DNA of 64,000 nt from Ascaphus truei. Lineage: Eukaryota > Chordata > Amphibia > Anura > Ascaphidae. A model generated the notes under the pieces. The model was not told where the DNA came from. It did not search any database and worked only from the letters and a program-made list of their open reading frames with translations. The stretch spans positions 145,245,095 to 145,309,094 of the forward strand of contig CM071570.1 in NCBI GenBank assembly GCA_036426205.1, given 5' to 3'. The translations under genes and the position numbers were made by a program. Of this stretch, positions 40,594-52,915 are shown piece after piece. Position 1 is the stretch's first letter. Every line of letters starts with the position of its first letter.

Positions 40594-42140
40594 TCTTTTC
40601 CATTAGTCGTTGGAAGGTGGCTGGTGCCCCACATATGCCTTGGGGCATGCGAGTAAATTGATAGAACCCTAGTGGACAGATGAACGCAGTTTTCTCTTGA
40701 TCCTCAGGGCTCATGGGTACCTGGTAGTATCCAGACCGGAGGTCCAATACACTGAACCATTTACTCCCATTGAGGGCATTCAGGATTTCCTCTATGCGGG
40801 GAAGATTATACTGGTCAGGAACCGTACGATTGTTCAGTGTCCTGTAATCCACACATAGCCTCACTGTCCCATTCTTCTTCCTCACCACCACTATGGGTGA
40901 GGCGTAAGGGCTTCTTGACTCGTAATGATCCCGGCTTCTTCCATCTCTTGAATGACGGCCCATACATCATCTACGTCTCTAGGAGCGAGTCTTCGGGAAC
41001 GTTCCCGAAACGGAGTCGTATCGTTCATCCGGATAGTGTGTTGGGCACTGCGACTGCACCCCACATCCATCTCCCCGGTAGAGAATACATCTCGCCTCTC
41101 TTCTAATTGGGCCCGCAGTCGCTCCTTCCACTCTTCTGATAATCCGGACGAGCCAAAATCGAAGTCCAGCCCCGCGGAGGGGCGCTCCACTCGGGTGGCA
41201 TTGACTTGAACAGCCTCGTCCACTGAGCTGACTAAATACATTCTAACTATTCTTTGTCCCGCGTCGATGGCCATGGTAAAGGGTGATACATTCTGGACCA
41301 TTACATAGATGCGGCGAGGGATGGCTGCCGGACAATCCTGGAATTCCGGCACTAGCCGGAATCCCCTATTAGCGTCGTCCTCCGGTGTACTCTCTAGTGA
41401 AAAGAGCTGTTCCGTGTTCGCTCGGTCAGCGTACGCGCACCAGGCAGGCATCCTCTGTATTGCCCCTGGCGGAATTTGGGTTAAACCCCCTCTGCCGCAG
41501 AACAACAGTCCATAGTCTTCCGAGACCAAAGGAGGGGGGTCCATGCCCGTCTGGACAAGCCGTAGCTGGAGACTGGACATGGACAATTCATTGGTTTCTT
41601 GCAAATAGGCCCGGATAACTGCTTGTACAATGTCCGCATTAGTGCCCAGAATGATCGGGTACTTAGGTAGGTCTTTGGGCTCCGGGCACACGAGGGCTTC
41701 TACGTTCATGGGATGGGACTTCCCGGTGTTGAGCTTTTGGATCTCCAGGGACACTGTCACTATGCCATTGATGGGGTAGTCTTCGTTGCTTAGCCCTCTT
41801 ACTTTGATATGTTCGGCCGACTTCAGGGGCCGATTCTGGAGGTGTTGATCATAGAACCCTCGATATATGATGGTCACCTGAGATCCTGTGTCCAGTAAGG
41901 CAGAGGAATAGATGCCGTCTACCAGTACCCATATAAGAGCCACCGCTCCCACTCGATTATTCCCGTCCCTGGAACCTTCGCCACTCTGGTTGGGAACGGG
42001 GTCTTCTCCGCTGGCAGCGTAGACGCCACAGACCATAGCGTTAGGCGTGAACTTCTTGGGCGAGGGACTCCGGTCACGAGATTCTTCCATCCGGCAATCA
42101 TAGGAGATATGCCCTTTCTTCCCGCACTTGTAACAGGACA
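40594..42140 (-). pseudogene. pol: PNMA-type Gypsy zinc knuckle, protease and RT first part
   Basis: The frame begins with a CCHC knuckle (CYKCGKKGHISYDC, about 42140-42095). The protease follows (SALLDTGSQVTII, with D-T-G), then the linker to RT. The RT N-terminal part shifts to the frame ending at 40565: SPYASPIVVVRKKNGTVRLC, DYRTLNNRTVPDQYNLP, the catalytic VLDLRSGYYQVPM with its Asp kept, and FTRMPQGICGAPATFQRLME. A frameshift lies near 40900-40960, and the hAT insert ends the segment. Gag and knuckle are in different frames, so expression needed frameshifting or a mutation intervened. Confidence 0.92.
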
Positions 42141-43379
42141 GCTCCCTCGGCGGAGTGCGGCGATTGTACGGAGGCGAGGTTCGTCCCGTGTACTTGGGTC
42201 GTTCGTGCCTGGATTTATCCAGGGGTCTTCCTTTTTCTCATTACCTCCCATACTCTTGGGAGTGGTAGGTACTTTAGCTTTCGGTGGAGAATGAAGCATT
42301 AGATGCGCCTCATGTTCCTTGACTTGTTGTAACAACTTGGTGAAGGAGGGGGGGCTCCCGCGAGTGAGGTTATCGCAAATCATATTTGCAATAGGGTGGT
42401 TAGGGCTGGATCCTCGTAGGTATTGCTTAAGGAGGTATTCATCCATCTGCGGGGCTGTCACATATTTATGGTGAAGCAACGGTCCTAATGCTATTTGCAC
42501 CCGGTGGATGTAGGCAGACAAGTCTTCTCCATCCCTTTGGTTGATGGCGTAATATTTGGCCCACAGGGCTCCATCATCCTCGGTTACACCATAGGCCTCT
42601 GTTAAGAATTCGACCATCATCCGAGAGGTCAGGTCAGGATGCTGCTCTCGATGAATACTGACCAAAGTGGATGCTGGGGGTCTCAGGCATTCCATGATGC
42701 GTTGACATTTCACTGCGTCTGTACATGACCATTCTTCCATCACACCTCGGGTGTGCTCCTTCCATGGGTCTATCCCATCTTCCCCCGTTGGGACAGGGAG
42801 GGTCCCGAAGAAGGCCTTCAATTTCCGGTAATTTTGAGAGTGGGTGGCCAGAGTGAGGGCTTCTATTAACAGGGGTAAACTGGGTGGTGCGGTTAGCTGG
42901 CCTACCTTGTCATTCAGCTTCTGCAGCATCTCCCTACATAGTCCAGCTTCTTCGGATACGCTGGACCCTTGATAACTAAATTCCGATTGACAGCTACCCG
43001 CTTCACTAGCCGGATAGGGAACGGAAGTGGGGGTAGGGCAGTCATCACCCAGTCCCTCCAGGGGGGGATCTCGAAGTGGGTAGACAAAGGGGATTCTCCC
43101 AGGTGGGGAGTTGGGGAGCTGCAGGTATTGGGGAACGGCGGGCTCGAGGACTACCAAATCTCGGCGACAATCAACTAGCAAGGTGTTCCACTTAGAGTCT
43201 TGGTCTATGAGAATGTCTACCAGGTGGGCTTTGGCAAAACCGGGTAGTTTTCGTAAGGCCGTTTGCAATGTCTCTAAGGGTAAGGCCATAGGAACTTGGC
43301 TCACGGCCACCACGCGGCGGGCGGGCGTATGCATTTGCCGCACCCAATTGCGAACTCCCTGATGCAAGGGAAGAGCCAT
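41919..43379 (-). pseudogene. gag: Gypsy Gag of PNMA-like type
   Basis: 486-codon frame from ATG at 43379. The N-terminal part (ETLQTALRKLPGF..AHLVDI) parallels the RRM-like start of PNMA proteins. The capsid part (RKLKAFFGTLPVPTGEDGID, PWKEHTRGVMEEW, CQRIMECLRPPASTLV, AYIHRVQIALGPLLHHK, LRGSSPNHPIANMICDNL) matches PNMA in order and spacing (their RKLxxFSG, PWxEHTxxVxEEW, RRRLMESLRGPA and YVxRLExLL motifs). PNMA genes descend from a Gypsy12-like element, and this looks like a member of that source lineage. The last about 60 codons run out of frame with respect to the knuckle, suggesting a frameshift near 42150-42250. Confidence 0.88.
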
Positions 43380-43460
43380 GGTAGGCAGTGTACAGTGTGT
43401 GTGTTAATGGGCACCCTAGGTCTAAGATCTCAGCAGAGCCTCCAAATGTAGCCCTGTTTC

Positions 43461-44515
43461 CTATTGAACACAGTCCGCTACCATATGCTGTATAACCTGT
43501 AGGCTCGCAGGGTCTGAGCCTCTGCCACGGAGAGCCTGGGGCATGCGTAATAATATGTATAACCTTATACGTGGTGCAGCACCTCCACCTGCGATGGCTC
43601 CACCAGAGGGGGAGTCGCTCCTCGCAGGACACTTAAATATCATTCCACACACACTCAGCATATAAAACAAATGAATGACTTTACTATATGGCATAGGCAG
43701 TATATATGTATATCAACAGGTGTCCCTCTCTAGAGGAGACACTATCTACTGCGTCTCGCACGACGCTCCCACCTGCCCCAGGTGATCCCACCCCATGTCC
43801 AGTAATCCCCACAGTATATCCCCCACCCTCAAGTGAGATAATGAATATATATATGGGTGACTGCGCAGCCACTATGTCCCGTGTGAATAGAGTATGAATC
43901 GTTGGTGCACTTGGTGATGGTTACCTGCCGGGCACTCCAGTACCCGGGCCTGCCAAGGATCTTCACAAAGGGTCAGATGCGACTGGAACCAGCAATAGCC
44001 ACCCGGGGTGATCCCACCCAGATGACTGCAGCAACCATAAGGGGTCTGAGCCCAGACCTCTGCCAACTATGTACTGTCTCTTACTTTGTCTCTGAACTGA
44101 CACAATAAGGGAAACCGGAACCTGTCTAGGGCCAATCCCTAGCTCCCCTCACACTACGGGGACTCAGGGCCTAACTGGGCCGGGGTATAAGGCCTAGGTA
44201 GGAGCTGTGTGCCTCCCTACACCTGGAGCTCCATCTCCTTCCTCCTCCCGCTAGCTCTGAGCAACGTGCGCGGCTGTGCGACCCTATCTCCCGATATCCC
44301 AACCACCCGGTTGGTTCCCTGGCGTCACATGGTCTCGCGGTGGCTGCTGGGACTCGTAGTCCCCTACGCTCCACCCTATAGGAACTATTCCTCCTTCGCG
44401 GGCTTTGGTAGCTATGCCCGCGCATGCGCGACCTCCGCCTCCCTAGCCAGCGCCGCAACCTTCTCATTCGACACAACAATACGAGAGAGGGGAGTCCGGC
44501 TACAGGAGTAAAAAA
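43461..44515 (-). mobile_element. 5' LTR and flank of the PNMA-type Gypsy
   Basis: On the minus strand the segment ends ...AACAGGGCTACA before TTTGGAGGCTCTGCTGAGAT, a probable LTR end and primer/leader start about 80 bp upstream of the gag ATG. It is moderately GC-rich, with AATATATATATGG-type stretches. The outer boundary is unclear; the A-run at 44510-44522 is a convenient limit. No matching 3' LTR exists because the element is truncated at 38250. Confidence 0.5.
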
Positions 44516-44522
44516 AAAAAAA

Positions 44523-45089
44523 GCAGAATAGAGTCAACCTCGTCCCCAAACATGCATCCCTATGACAAACCTACTTACAACATTGCTTACCTAACACATC
44601 TGATTGGTGTGTCTGTCTTTAAAACAGAGCCTTGTAACGAATTCTGAGCTTGTGTGTCTGAGATGTGTGACTGAATTGCAGTTTGATTTCAAGTACGGTT
44701 TGTATTGTGTGGAGTTAGTGCAAGAAGGAGTTCATACAAGGAAGGTGTGAAACAATGTATATTATAGTACAGTAAATTGTTAGCACTTGATACTCCATAG
44801 TACAACAATGCGAAGGATTGAGAATGCCACTCAATGCACATCTTTCCACATATGTATACATTTGGAGCAGCTGTTCAAGGGAGTAAACAGCTGGGAGGTG
44901 TGAGCAAATGGTCTCTTTGGAGTATCTGATTGTTGATCTGTAGAGGGAACTTGCAACATTGAGAGACAATGATTATCTTGAAAGGAGTTGTGCAGAGTGT
45001 GGAGCTGTGAGTGAGAACCAGGAAGAGGTAGGTAGCTGGGCAACAGTTAGAAGGGGAAGAAGAGGAAGAGGCAAGCCAGTTCTGAGCTG
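44523..45089. other. Intergenic / CR1 5' flank, nothing recognised
   Basis: No supported frame. May be the 5' untranslated part of the CR1 copy that follows. Confidence 0.4.
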
Positions 45090-45720
45090 ACTCATGCCAA
45101 TAGATTTGCCAGATTGAGTGAAGATATTGGGGGTGTCGGCATTATTAGGACGGTAGATAGTACAATCTGTTGCCATGACGGAATAAACCGAACAATTTGT
45201 TGTCTCCATGGGGCTCGGGTTCCGCACATTGTTGATCGGATGTACAGATTTTGGGGAGGGGCTGGGACTGATCCAGCGGTCTTGGTACACGTTGGCACCA
45301 ATGACAAAGTTAGAAAAAGATTTCAGGGATGTAGGCCGCAAGCTTAAGGCAAGGACCTCCAAAGTAGTATTATCTGAAAAACTATCAGTGTCCTGTGCTA
45401 CCCTAGGGAGATAAATGCATGGTTTAAAATGTGGCGAAGGAATGAGGGTTTGGGGTTTTTAGATCACTGGTAGTACTGGGTATACTTTTTGAGAGGTGCA
45501 ATATTTATGGTAGGCATGGATTGCACCTCAATGGAGAGGGATCTTCTGTGCTATGTGGGAGGATGTTAAAAAGGTTAGAAGAAATGTTAAACTAGTAAGG
45601 AGGGGGGTGGGACAAGAAAGAGGTACTGAACAAGACAGAATAGATAGGAATGGGGAAATAGCTAAGGGTCATAGAGGTGGAGTTGGGGCAAGTGGGAGTT
45701 TGGCAAACAGGGAGGCACCC
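45090..45720 (+). pseudogene. CR1 LINE ORF1, SGNH-esterase type
   Basis: Decayed plus-strand frames contain the esterase block of CR1 ORF1: VDRMYRFWGGAGTDPAVLVH followed by VGTND (the GxND-type catalytic loop), LKARTSKVVLSEKL, then INAWFKMWRRNEGLGFLDHW. Active copies of this domain are lipid-esterase-like proteins that accompany the element RNA. Frameshifts and stops interrupt it. It ends where a GC-rich insert begins. Confidence 0.82.
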
Positions 45721-45726
45721 ATAATA

Positions 45727-46085
45727 AATGCAGAGGCGGCACATTTTATTTGAGTGCGGCTAGCTCCGCAAGCCTGGGGATGCCCCGGCATGCTAGCCGC
45801 ACTCCCTAGGCGTGCGCGCGGTCACGCATCATCGGGAGCCTGCGCCCCCTGCACGCGCGTCCAGGGCTCCCCGAGGGAGCCCTGGTGTCCCGCGATGTGG
45901 GGGACGGCGGCAGGGGGTTCCGGGGGACCCGGCGGACCCGGCAGCGGGAGGGAGAAAGCCCCGATCGGAGGGCGCTCCTCCGTGTCTTCGGCGCGCGCCC
46001 GGCACCCTCTGGCGCGCGCCAGGTTACTGCTGCGGCCGAGAACGGGCAAATGCTCGAATAAACTCGGCCGCAGCAGTACAGTTAA
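45727..46085. mobile_element. GC-rich MITE inside CR1
   Basis: A sharply GC-rich block (CGCGCG and CCCGGCGG runs) lies inside AT-rich CR1 sequence. Its ends are partly complementary: GCGGCACATTTTATTTGAGT on the left, and, on the opposite strand, GCGGCCGAGTTTATTCGAGC on the right. CR1 ORF1 and ORF2 resume on either side. No target duplication could be fixed. Frames over it (Arg/Pro/Ala-rich) are compositional. Confidence 0.6.
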
Positions 46086-48805
46086 TATTAGAACATTTCT
46101 AAAGACTAAATCCAATTGAAGTAGAAAAGCAGGAGCAGATAAGAGAACAATAGCATGGACTGGAAAAAATACGTAAATGCATGCTTGCTAATGCAAGAAA
46201 CCTGACAAATAAAATGGGGGAGCTTGAATTAATAGCTACAAGGGAGCAGTATGATATCATAAGCATTACTGAAACATGGTGCAATGAAACTCATCACTGG
46301 GCAGTTCATTTTAAAGGGTTATTCCCTTTTTCGAAGGGATCAAGCAAATAGAACAGGTGGTAGAGTATGTTTATATGTTAAACTGGATTTAAAACCTATT
46401 ATAAAGGAAGGTATTTATGAAGGGTATTATGAAAATGTAGTGCCTTTGCTGATATAAATGAGCAGTGGGGGTAAAAGTACAAAGAATATTATTGTGGGGA
46501 TATGCTATAAACCCCCAAATATCTGTGAGATAGAGGAAGCCAGCATACTTTTGCAAATGGAGAAGGCATCAAAACTAGGTCATGTTTGAATTTTGACTGA
46601 TTTTAATCATCCAGACATACAATGGAGATTAGGATTACAATTGAAGGAAACAGGTTTTTGGGGTGCTAAAAGAAAAGTACATGACCGAAATAATTGAGGA
46701 ACCAACCAGGAGAGGGGAAATAATGGATTTGGTAATATGAAACAATGTAGAAGTAATAATAAATATTCAAGTCCGGGAACATTTGGAAAACATTTGGGTA
46801 ACAGTGATCACAACATGGTGTCTCATTTGAAATAAATTATCAAAAACTATATGGTATCGGTTCAACAAAGACTTTACATTTTAGAAAGGCAAATTTTAAT
46901 AAATTGAGGAATAATCTACAAGGAATACATTGGGATGATGATTTTGCAGGGAAAAATGTGGAAGATAAATGGGCAGTCTTTAAAACATTGTTAGAAAAGC
47001 ACACTTATCAGTGTATACCATTGTGTAGTAAATATAAAAGAAACAATTCTAAACCAATGTGGCTAAATAAACAGGTAGGGGAGGAAATGGGCAAAAAGAG
47101 GAAGGCGTTTAGATTCTTTAAATCAGAAGAGACGGAGACATCGTATCAGAATTATAAGGAATGTAGCAAAAGTTACAAAATTGCAAAATTGAAAATGAAA
47201 AAAAGGATTGCAATAGAGGGTAAAATCAACCTTAGGTTATTTTAGTACCCTAATAACAAAAAGATTAGAAAATAGAATATAGGACCCTTTCAGTTTGAGA
47301 TTGGCAGGAAAATTATTAGAGATAAGGAAAAAGCAGAGGTATTAAACAAATTCTTTGCTTCTATTGACCAGGGAGGAATCAATTGCAAAAATAGTGCCAC
47401 AGGAGGAAGTCACACACATAGGTGGCTTGATAAAATGAAAGTAAATAAAGTACCTGACCCGATGACATGTGTCCAAGACTTCTTAAGCAGCTAAATTCAA
47501 AAATAGCCAAATCCTTACATTTAATATTCAAGGATTCCCCTTTCCACAGACTCAGTCCCACAAGATTGGCGTAAAGCAGATGTGGTGCCTATATTTCAAA
47601 AGGGAGCTAGATCACAACCGGGGAATTACAGACGTGTAAGCCTGACATCAAAAGTGGGGAAGCTACTTTTAGGTTTAGTACAGGATAGTATTCAGGAATA
47701 ACTAATAGATAACAAAATCATTAATAAGTCAGCATGGATTTCTGAAGGAAACCTTATTAGTTTCTTTGAGGAGGAAAGTAGGAATTTAGATCAGGGTAAT
47801 GCAGTTGATGTGGTCTACTTATATTTTGCAAAGGCTTTTGATACAGTACCAAACGAGGTTAGTGTACAAAATAAAGGAATTGGACTCTGTAAAAATTCTT
47901 TGCACTTGGATTGAAAGCTGGTTGAAGGATAGACAACAGAGACTACAGAGAGTTGTAGTAAAGGGAACCTTTTCAGGTTGGGCTAAAGTTGTGAATGGAG
48001 TACCTCAAGGATCGGTAATGGGACCCTTACTTTTTAATTTGTTTATCAATGACCTTGAGCTTGGCATAGAGAACAAAGTCTCCATCTTTGCTGGTGACAC
48101 TTAATTGTGTAAGGTACTAGAGTCAGATCAGGATATAATTTCTCTCCAGAAGGACTTGAATAGACTGGAAACTTTGGCAGGTAAATGGCACATGAGGTTT
48201 AATACAGATAAATGTAAGGTTGTGCATTTGAAAAACAAGAATTTCCTTGTGAAACAGGTAGACCTAAAATCAAAGGTCATATCGTGACATAGGGAATTTA
48301 AAGCTATATTAAGAAAATAAAAGTGCTGAGGGAAAATATTAACAAATATTTATGACCTCTGGTAGAAATGCAACTTTGAATATGGATGATGTTTTCCAGG
48401 CATGAAACAGGGATTGTAGAAGGGGAGACAAAGCGGAAGGCTGCCAGGGGATGTAAAAATAAAAAACACAATATAGGCAGAGAATCAAAAACTCAGAAGA
48501 AATGTGATAAAATATAATCAAGAGCATCACATGCAAATAGAGGAAAATATGCTGATAGATCTATTGATCAGTGACACAGTTCAGATGTGACTGGATGCAC
48601 AAAACTTACAGTATGTGGAAATGAAAGGAGAGGCAAAGATAGTGCACAAGCATTTATCATCAGAATTAAACGGGGTATTGATGGAAGTGAAGCATAATTA
48701 TGCTACTGTATAAAGCATTAGTAGACCACACTTTGACTATTGAGTACAGTTTTGGGCACCACTCCATAAAAAAAGACATTTTGGAATTAGAAAAAGTGCA
48801 GAGGC
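46086..48805 (+). pseudogene. CR1 LINE ORF2 (endonuclease and reverse transcriptase)
   Basis: The APE endonuclease begins near 46160 (LANARNLTNKMGELELIATR, YDIISITETWC). A middle domain is readable at 46904-47245 (VFKTLLEKHTYQCIP). RT motifs follow: LRRKVGI-type text near 47770, NAVDVVYLYFAKAFDTVP near 47800 (motif A Asp), VNGVPQGSVMGPLLFNLFIN near 47995, and a DLELGIENKVSIFAGDT block near 48055, where the usual FADD-type box reads FAGDT, so one catalytic Asp is altered. The tail LYKALVDHTLTIEYSF, then KKDILELEKVQR, ends near 48805. Stops throughout. Confidence 0.9.
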
Positions 48806-48969
48806 TGAGCTCGGCAAGCGACCTAAAATGGCCGCCGGACCTGCATGGCGGTATTAAAAAAGCGCAGGGAGAACGACATTGCATCTGCAGTGTCGCAGCA
48901 GCAGGGAGACCATCACCCACTGTGGATCTGCGTGATCCTCAGTGAGAGCTTGCGGGGGGGGACAAAGAA

Positions 48970-49127
48970 GTTCAGAGCAACATCCAATGTGACAAAAATA
49001 CACAGTGAAATACCTATATATCTCTTGAAAAACAGGCCATTTAGTTAACCCTTTGGATGTTGCTCTGGACTTCTTTGTTTCTTGTTTTATTCAATTAGCC
49101 ACACCTAGTAGCACTCCTTTTAACACT

Positions 49128-49183
<56 letters not shown>

Positions 49184-49640
49184 GGTAATTTGGGGGTGTT
49201 TCTGAGAGCTTGCTGGGTATATGTGTGTTTGTTAACTTTGTCTAGCTGGTCTCAGCTGTTTTGGAGGTTAGTGGCTCCTCCCACCCAGGGTTTAAAGCTC
49301 GCCCCTCCCCACTGTCCAAGTAAGCAGGTTTTCTTTTCATGCAGCTAGTTGCGACAGGTTCAATGCAGGACCATCCTGCCTCTAATTATAGAGGCAAATA
49401 AGGATTTTAATCAGTTAGTGTTAGGACCTGCGATATTATGGTTATGCCTTGAAAGTGACTCGCAGGCTTATACGCTTTGGCCAAAGGGTTAACTAAATGA
49501 CCCTTTTTTCAAGAGATATTTAGGTATTTCACTGTGTATTTTTGTCACATTGGATGTTGCTCTGGACTTTTTTGTTTCTTGTTTTATACAAATAGACATG
49601 CCCAGTAGCACTCCTTTTGACACTTATATACATATATTTA
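48970..49640. repeat. Inverted-plus-direct repeat cluster around a (TA)n tract
   Basis: 48970-49055 is the reverse complement of 49481-49566 (GCAACATCCAATGTGACAAA versus TTTGTCACATTGGATGTTGC). In addition, 49055-49140 (GGATGTTGCTCTGGACTTCT..CACTTATATACATATAT) is repeated directly at 49551-49640. A (TA)n tract fills 49134-49181. It lies just 5' of the L1-like LINE. A rearranged 5' end of that or another retroelement is the likely source. Confidence 0.75.
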
Positions 49641-49714
49641 TATTTCTTCGAGAAGTGGTTGTGGCTCCTCTGGTGGTCCGGCTAAGGTAAGCGTTAGGCC
49701 ACAGACACTGAAAT

Positions 49715-52180
49715 GTTGCTAAACATCATCTCACATAATGTAAAAAGCCTTAACAGTCCAAAAAAAGGAGAGTGACCTTCACAAGCTATAAGAGGAGAAG
49801 GGCAGATTTGGTGATGTTACAGGAAACACATTTTAGTAAAAATAGCTTCCCAAAATATTTTGATAAAAACTTCAGAAACATTTTCCTCTCATCAGCCAAT
49901 TGCGAAAAACAGGTGGTGGCAATTCTGCTACATACTGTAACAGATGCCCCTTTGTGGTGGATATCATCAAGAGGGACAAAAAGGGAAGATTCATAATTTT
50001 TGTCGGATCTATTCAGGGTCAGAAATTAACTCTTGTAAACATATATGCCCCATGTGAAAATGATCCAGAATTTTTCACGGTATTTTTTAATACTCTGAAC
50101 AGGGTATCTAGTGGTTACGTCATTCTAGCAGGAGACTTTAATAAAGTCCTAGACCCTGGAAGGGACAGATCTGAGCAGTCTAGACGAGTGAGAAAGGAGG
50201 GGACGGACACACTGGTTAAAGGTCTAAAAGACACACTGTTAGTGGATATATGGAGACAACTACACCCGTGTGAGAGGGGATACACCTTTTTTTCCCATCC
50301 TCACGTGAGCTATAGCAGAATAGACTACTTCTTTGTGTGTAACAGATTGGTCCCAAAGATCTCCTCGGCCAGGACACATGATATTTCATGGTCAGATCAC
50401 ACACCAATAGAGTTGAGGTGCTCTCAAATTAATCTAGTCAGACCAGGAGCGAACTGGAAACTGAACAAGTCACTTATAAAGATCCCTGAGGTTTTGGAGT
50501 CAGTGAACTCAGAGATCGTCCCCTTTTTCAGAATTAATCAGGATAGTGTAGAATCCCATTCGACCCTCTGGGAGGCCAACAAGACAACTCTAATTAGTAT
50601 TGCCACGGGTCGTAAAAGAGTAAGAGACGTGAAAATATTAAAGCTACAAACAAAACTCATAGACCTGGCGGATTCTCACAAACGAGACGGTAACACTGAC
50701 ACCTTATAGGTTTTGAAAGATGTTAGAACAGAATTAAATATGTTCCTAACCTATCAGGCTGAGAACGCATTGAGTTGGTCAAAGAGGAAATTTTACGTAA
50801 AAGCAAACAAGCCAGATACCCTGCTAGCAAACAAAATTAGGAATCAGCAAGCTAACTATAATATCCAATCCATTCATCTAAAGTCAGGAACGGTGACGTC
50901 TAATCCCAAATGTATTGTGGAAGAATTTAAAAATTAATCGAACAGTCACCCATTCTGTTAACATCAGTCAAGCCCTAGGGGAGTTCCTGGCAGACTCAAA
51001 GCTGCCAAGGTTGAATAAAGAGGAGAGGGAGGTCTTACAGCAGGATTTCACAATGGAGGAACTAACTCAGGTAGTGAAAACTTTAAAACCATCCAAAGCA
51101 CCGGGCCCTGATGGATTTTCTAATTTATACTACAAAAAAATTATCAATCTGCTGGCCCCTCATCTACTCTGAATGTTCAATGGGGTGCTGGGGGTGCAGC
51201 TTTCCTGAAGCAGATGCTCCAAGTGTCTATATCATTGATATATAAGCAGGGCAAAGACCTAACAAATTGTAAGAGCTATGGGCCCATCTCATTGATAAAT
51301 TCAGATATCAAATCTATTTTAAAATGTTGGCTAACAGATTGAGTCAAGCTCTGCCTAGGCTTATCTACCCAGATCAGGTAAGGTTTATTAAAGATAGACA
51401 AGCGGCCGATAATACGTGGAGAATAATTGATCTGATTGAAGTAGCTAATTCCAAAAAAAATCCAGGTGATAGTTTTGAGTCTGGACGTGGATAAAACGTT
51501 CGACAGGCTAGACTGGCCTTAATTATATGCGACGCTTGGAGCGTTTGTTTTCGGGGGTAGAATTCTCAAAGCAATCACAGCACTGTATTCACACCTGGCT
51601 GCTAGAGTAATACATCAGGGCTTTCTGTCAGATCGCTTCATGATTAAAAGTGGCACGAGACAAGGATGTCCGTTATCTCTTTTATTTGCTCTATGTATGG
51701 AACCCCTGGGGGCGCAAATTCGGAATAATCCAGATATAGCAGGAAACCAGTTAAATGCTCAGATTCGCACGGTGGCGCTTTAAGTGTATGATGTATTTTT
51801 GACCTCTCACATCTCTGCCTAATCTATTTAGCTTATTAGAGAAATTCAATAGAGTTTCGGGTGTCAAAATTAACTAAGCTAAATCAGAAGCCTTGAATAT
51901 AAATTTACCAAAAGAAATTGAGAAACTCATAGACATCAATTTTAATTTTAATTGGCAACCAAAGACTATCAAATATTTAGGAATTAATATTACAAAGGAT
52001 TATAAGACCTTATACAAAGCAAATTTTTCCAAACTTATAAATATGCTGAAAGAATATATTAGAATTTGGTCCTCTTACAATATATCCTGGATTGCCAGAA
52101 TTTATTGTATCAAGATGAATCTTCTTCCAGGTTACCGGTCTCGGCGGATTGGTATTTGTCGCATAATGCGTGACATCCAT
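49715..52180 (+). pseudogene. L1/Tx1-like LINE ORF2, decayed
   Basis: The endonuclease starts near 49720 (ISHNVKSLNSPKK, RADLVMLQETHF) and continues in the 49900-50709 frame (LVNIYAPCENDPEFF, VILAGDFNKVLDPG, SYSRIDYFFVCNRL, SWSDHTPIEL with the catalytic SDH). The RT follows with stops: LKPSKAPGPDGFSNLYYKK near 51095, SLDVDKTFDRLDW near 51485 (motif A Asp), and FMIKSGTRQGCPLSLLFALC near 51640. The YVDD-type box is not readable (VYDVF near 51785). The tail KYLGINITKDYKTLY near 51975 is typical of L1/Tx1 ORF2. Truncated at 52180. Confidence 0.9.
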
Positions 52181-52199
52181 AGCGATGCTTATCCTTGAC

Positions 52200-52605
52200 G
52201 CTAGGTGAAGGGGAGATGATGATGATGATCAGGGAGGGAGCTGATGAGCATGAGGGAGGAGAGCTGGTGAGGGGAAGCTGATGATGAGGAGGTGGAGCTG
52301 GTGAGGGGAACATTATGCTGGTGAGGGGGAGCTGATGATGATGAGGGGGGAGCTGATTAGGATGAGGGGGGAGAGCTAGTGAAGGGGAGGGGGAGAGCTG
52401 ATGACGGGAAGATGATGGCGGGTGAGTTGGTGAGGGGGAGCTGATGAGGAGGAGGGGGAGAGCTGTGAGGGGGAGCTGATGATGAGGAGGGGGAGCAGAT
52501 GATGAAAAGGGGGAGAGCTGGTGAGGGGGAGCTGATGATGATGAGAGTGGGAGAGCTGGTGAGGGGGAGCTGATGATTAGAGAGAGGATCAGGGAGAAGA
52601 TGGGG
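52200..52605. repeat. Purine-rich minisatellite (GGGGGAGCTGATGATGA units)
   Basis: About twenty imperfect repeats of GTGAGGGGGAGCTGATGATG with one strand almost pure purine plus CTG. Confidence 0.9.
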
Positions 52606-52915
52606 GAGGGAGAAAAAAATTAGTCAGTATTAATATTAATGGGGCCCTGGATTTTTTTTTTGCCCGCGGGCCCGCCCATGTCTAGCTACACCACTGGTTT
52701 TATCCCACACTGCCCTTATCAGAGAGGAAAAGATAACAAGAGTGGGAAATAGGAGGGTCTTGTTGTCACACAGTGAAATAAAACTCCTCGCAAGTCTCAG
52801 CTCATCATGTTTACAAAATATCTGTTAAAACGATTATAAAAAATACCTTTAAATATGTCCCTGCTGTTAGTACACTTTGATCTCAAGAGAGATTGCCCAT
52901 TTACAAGGCCATTTA

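Noticed and set aside
44171..44511. About 100-codon frames on both strands in the Gypsy LTR region.
   Set aside because: GC-rich LTR composition, with no domain and no conserved motif.
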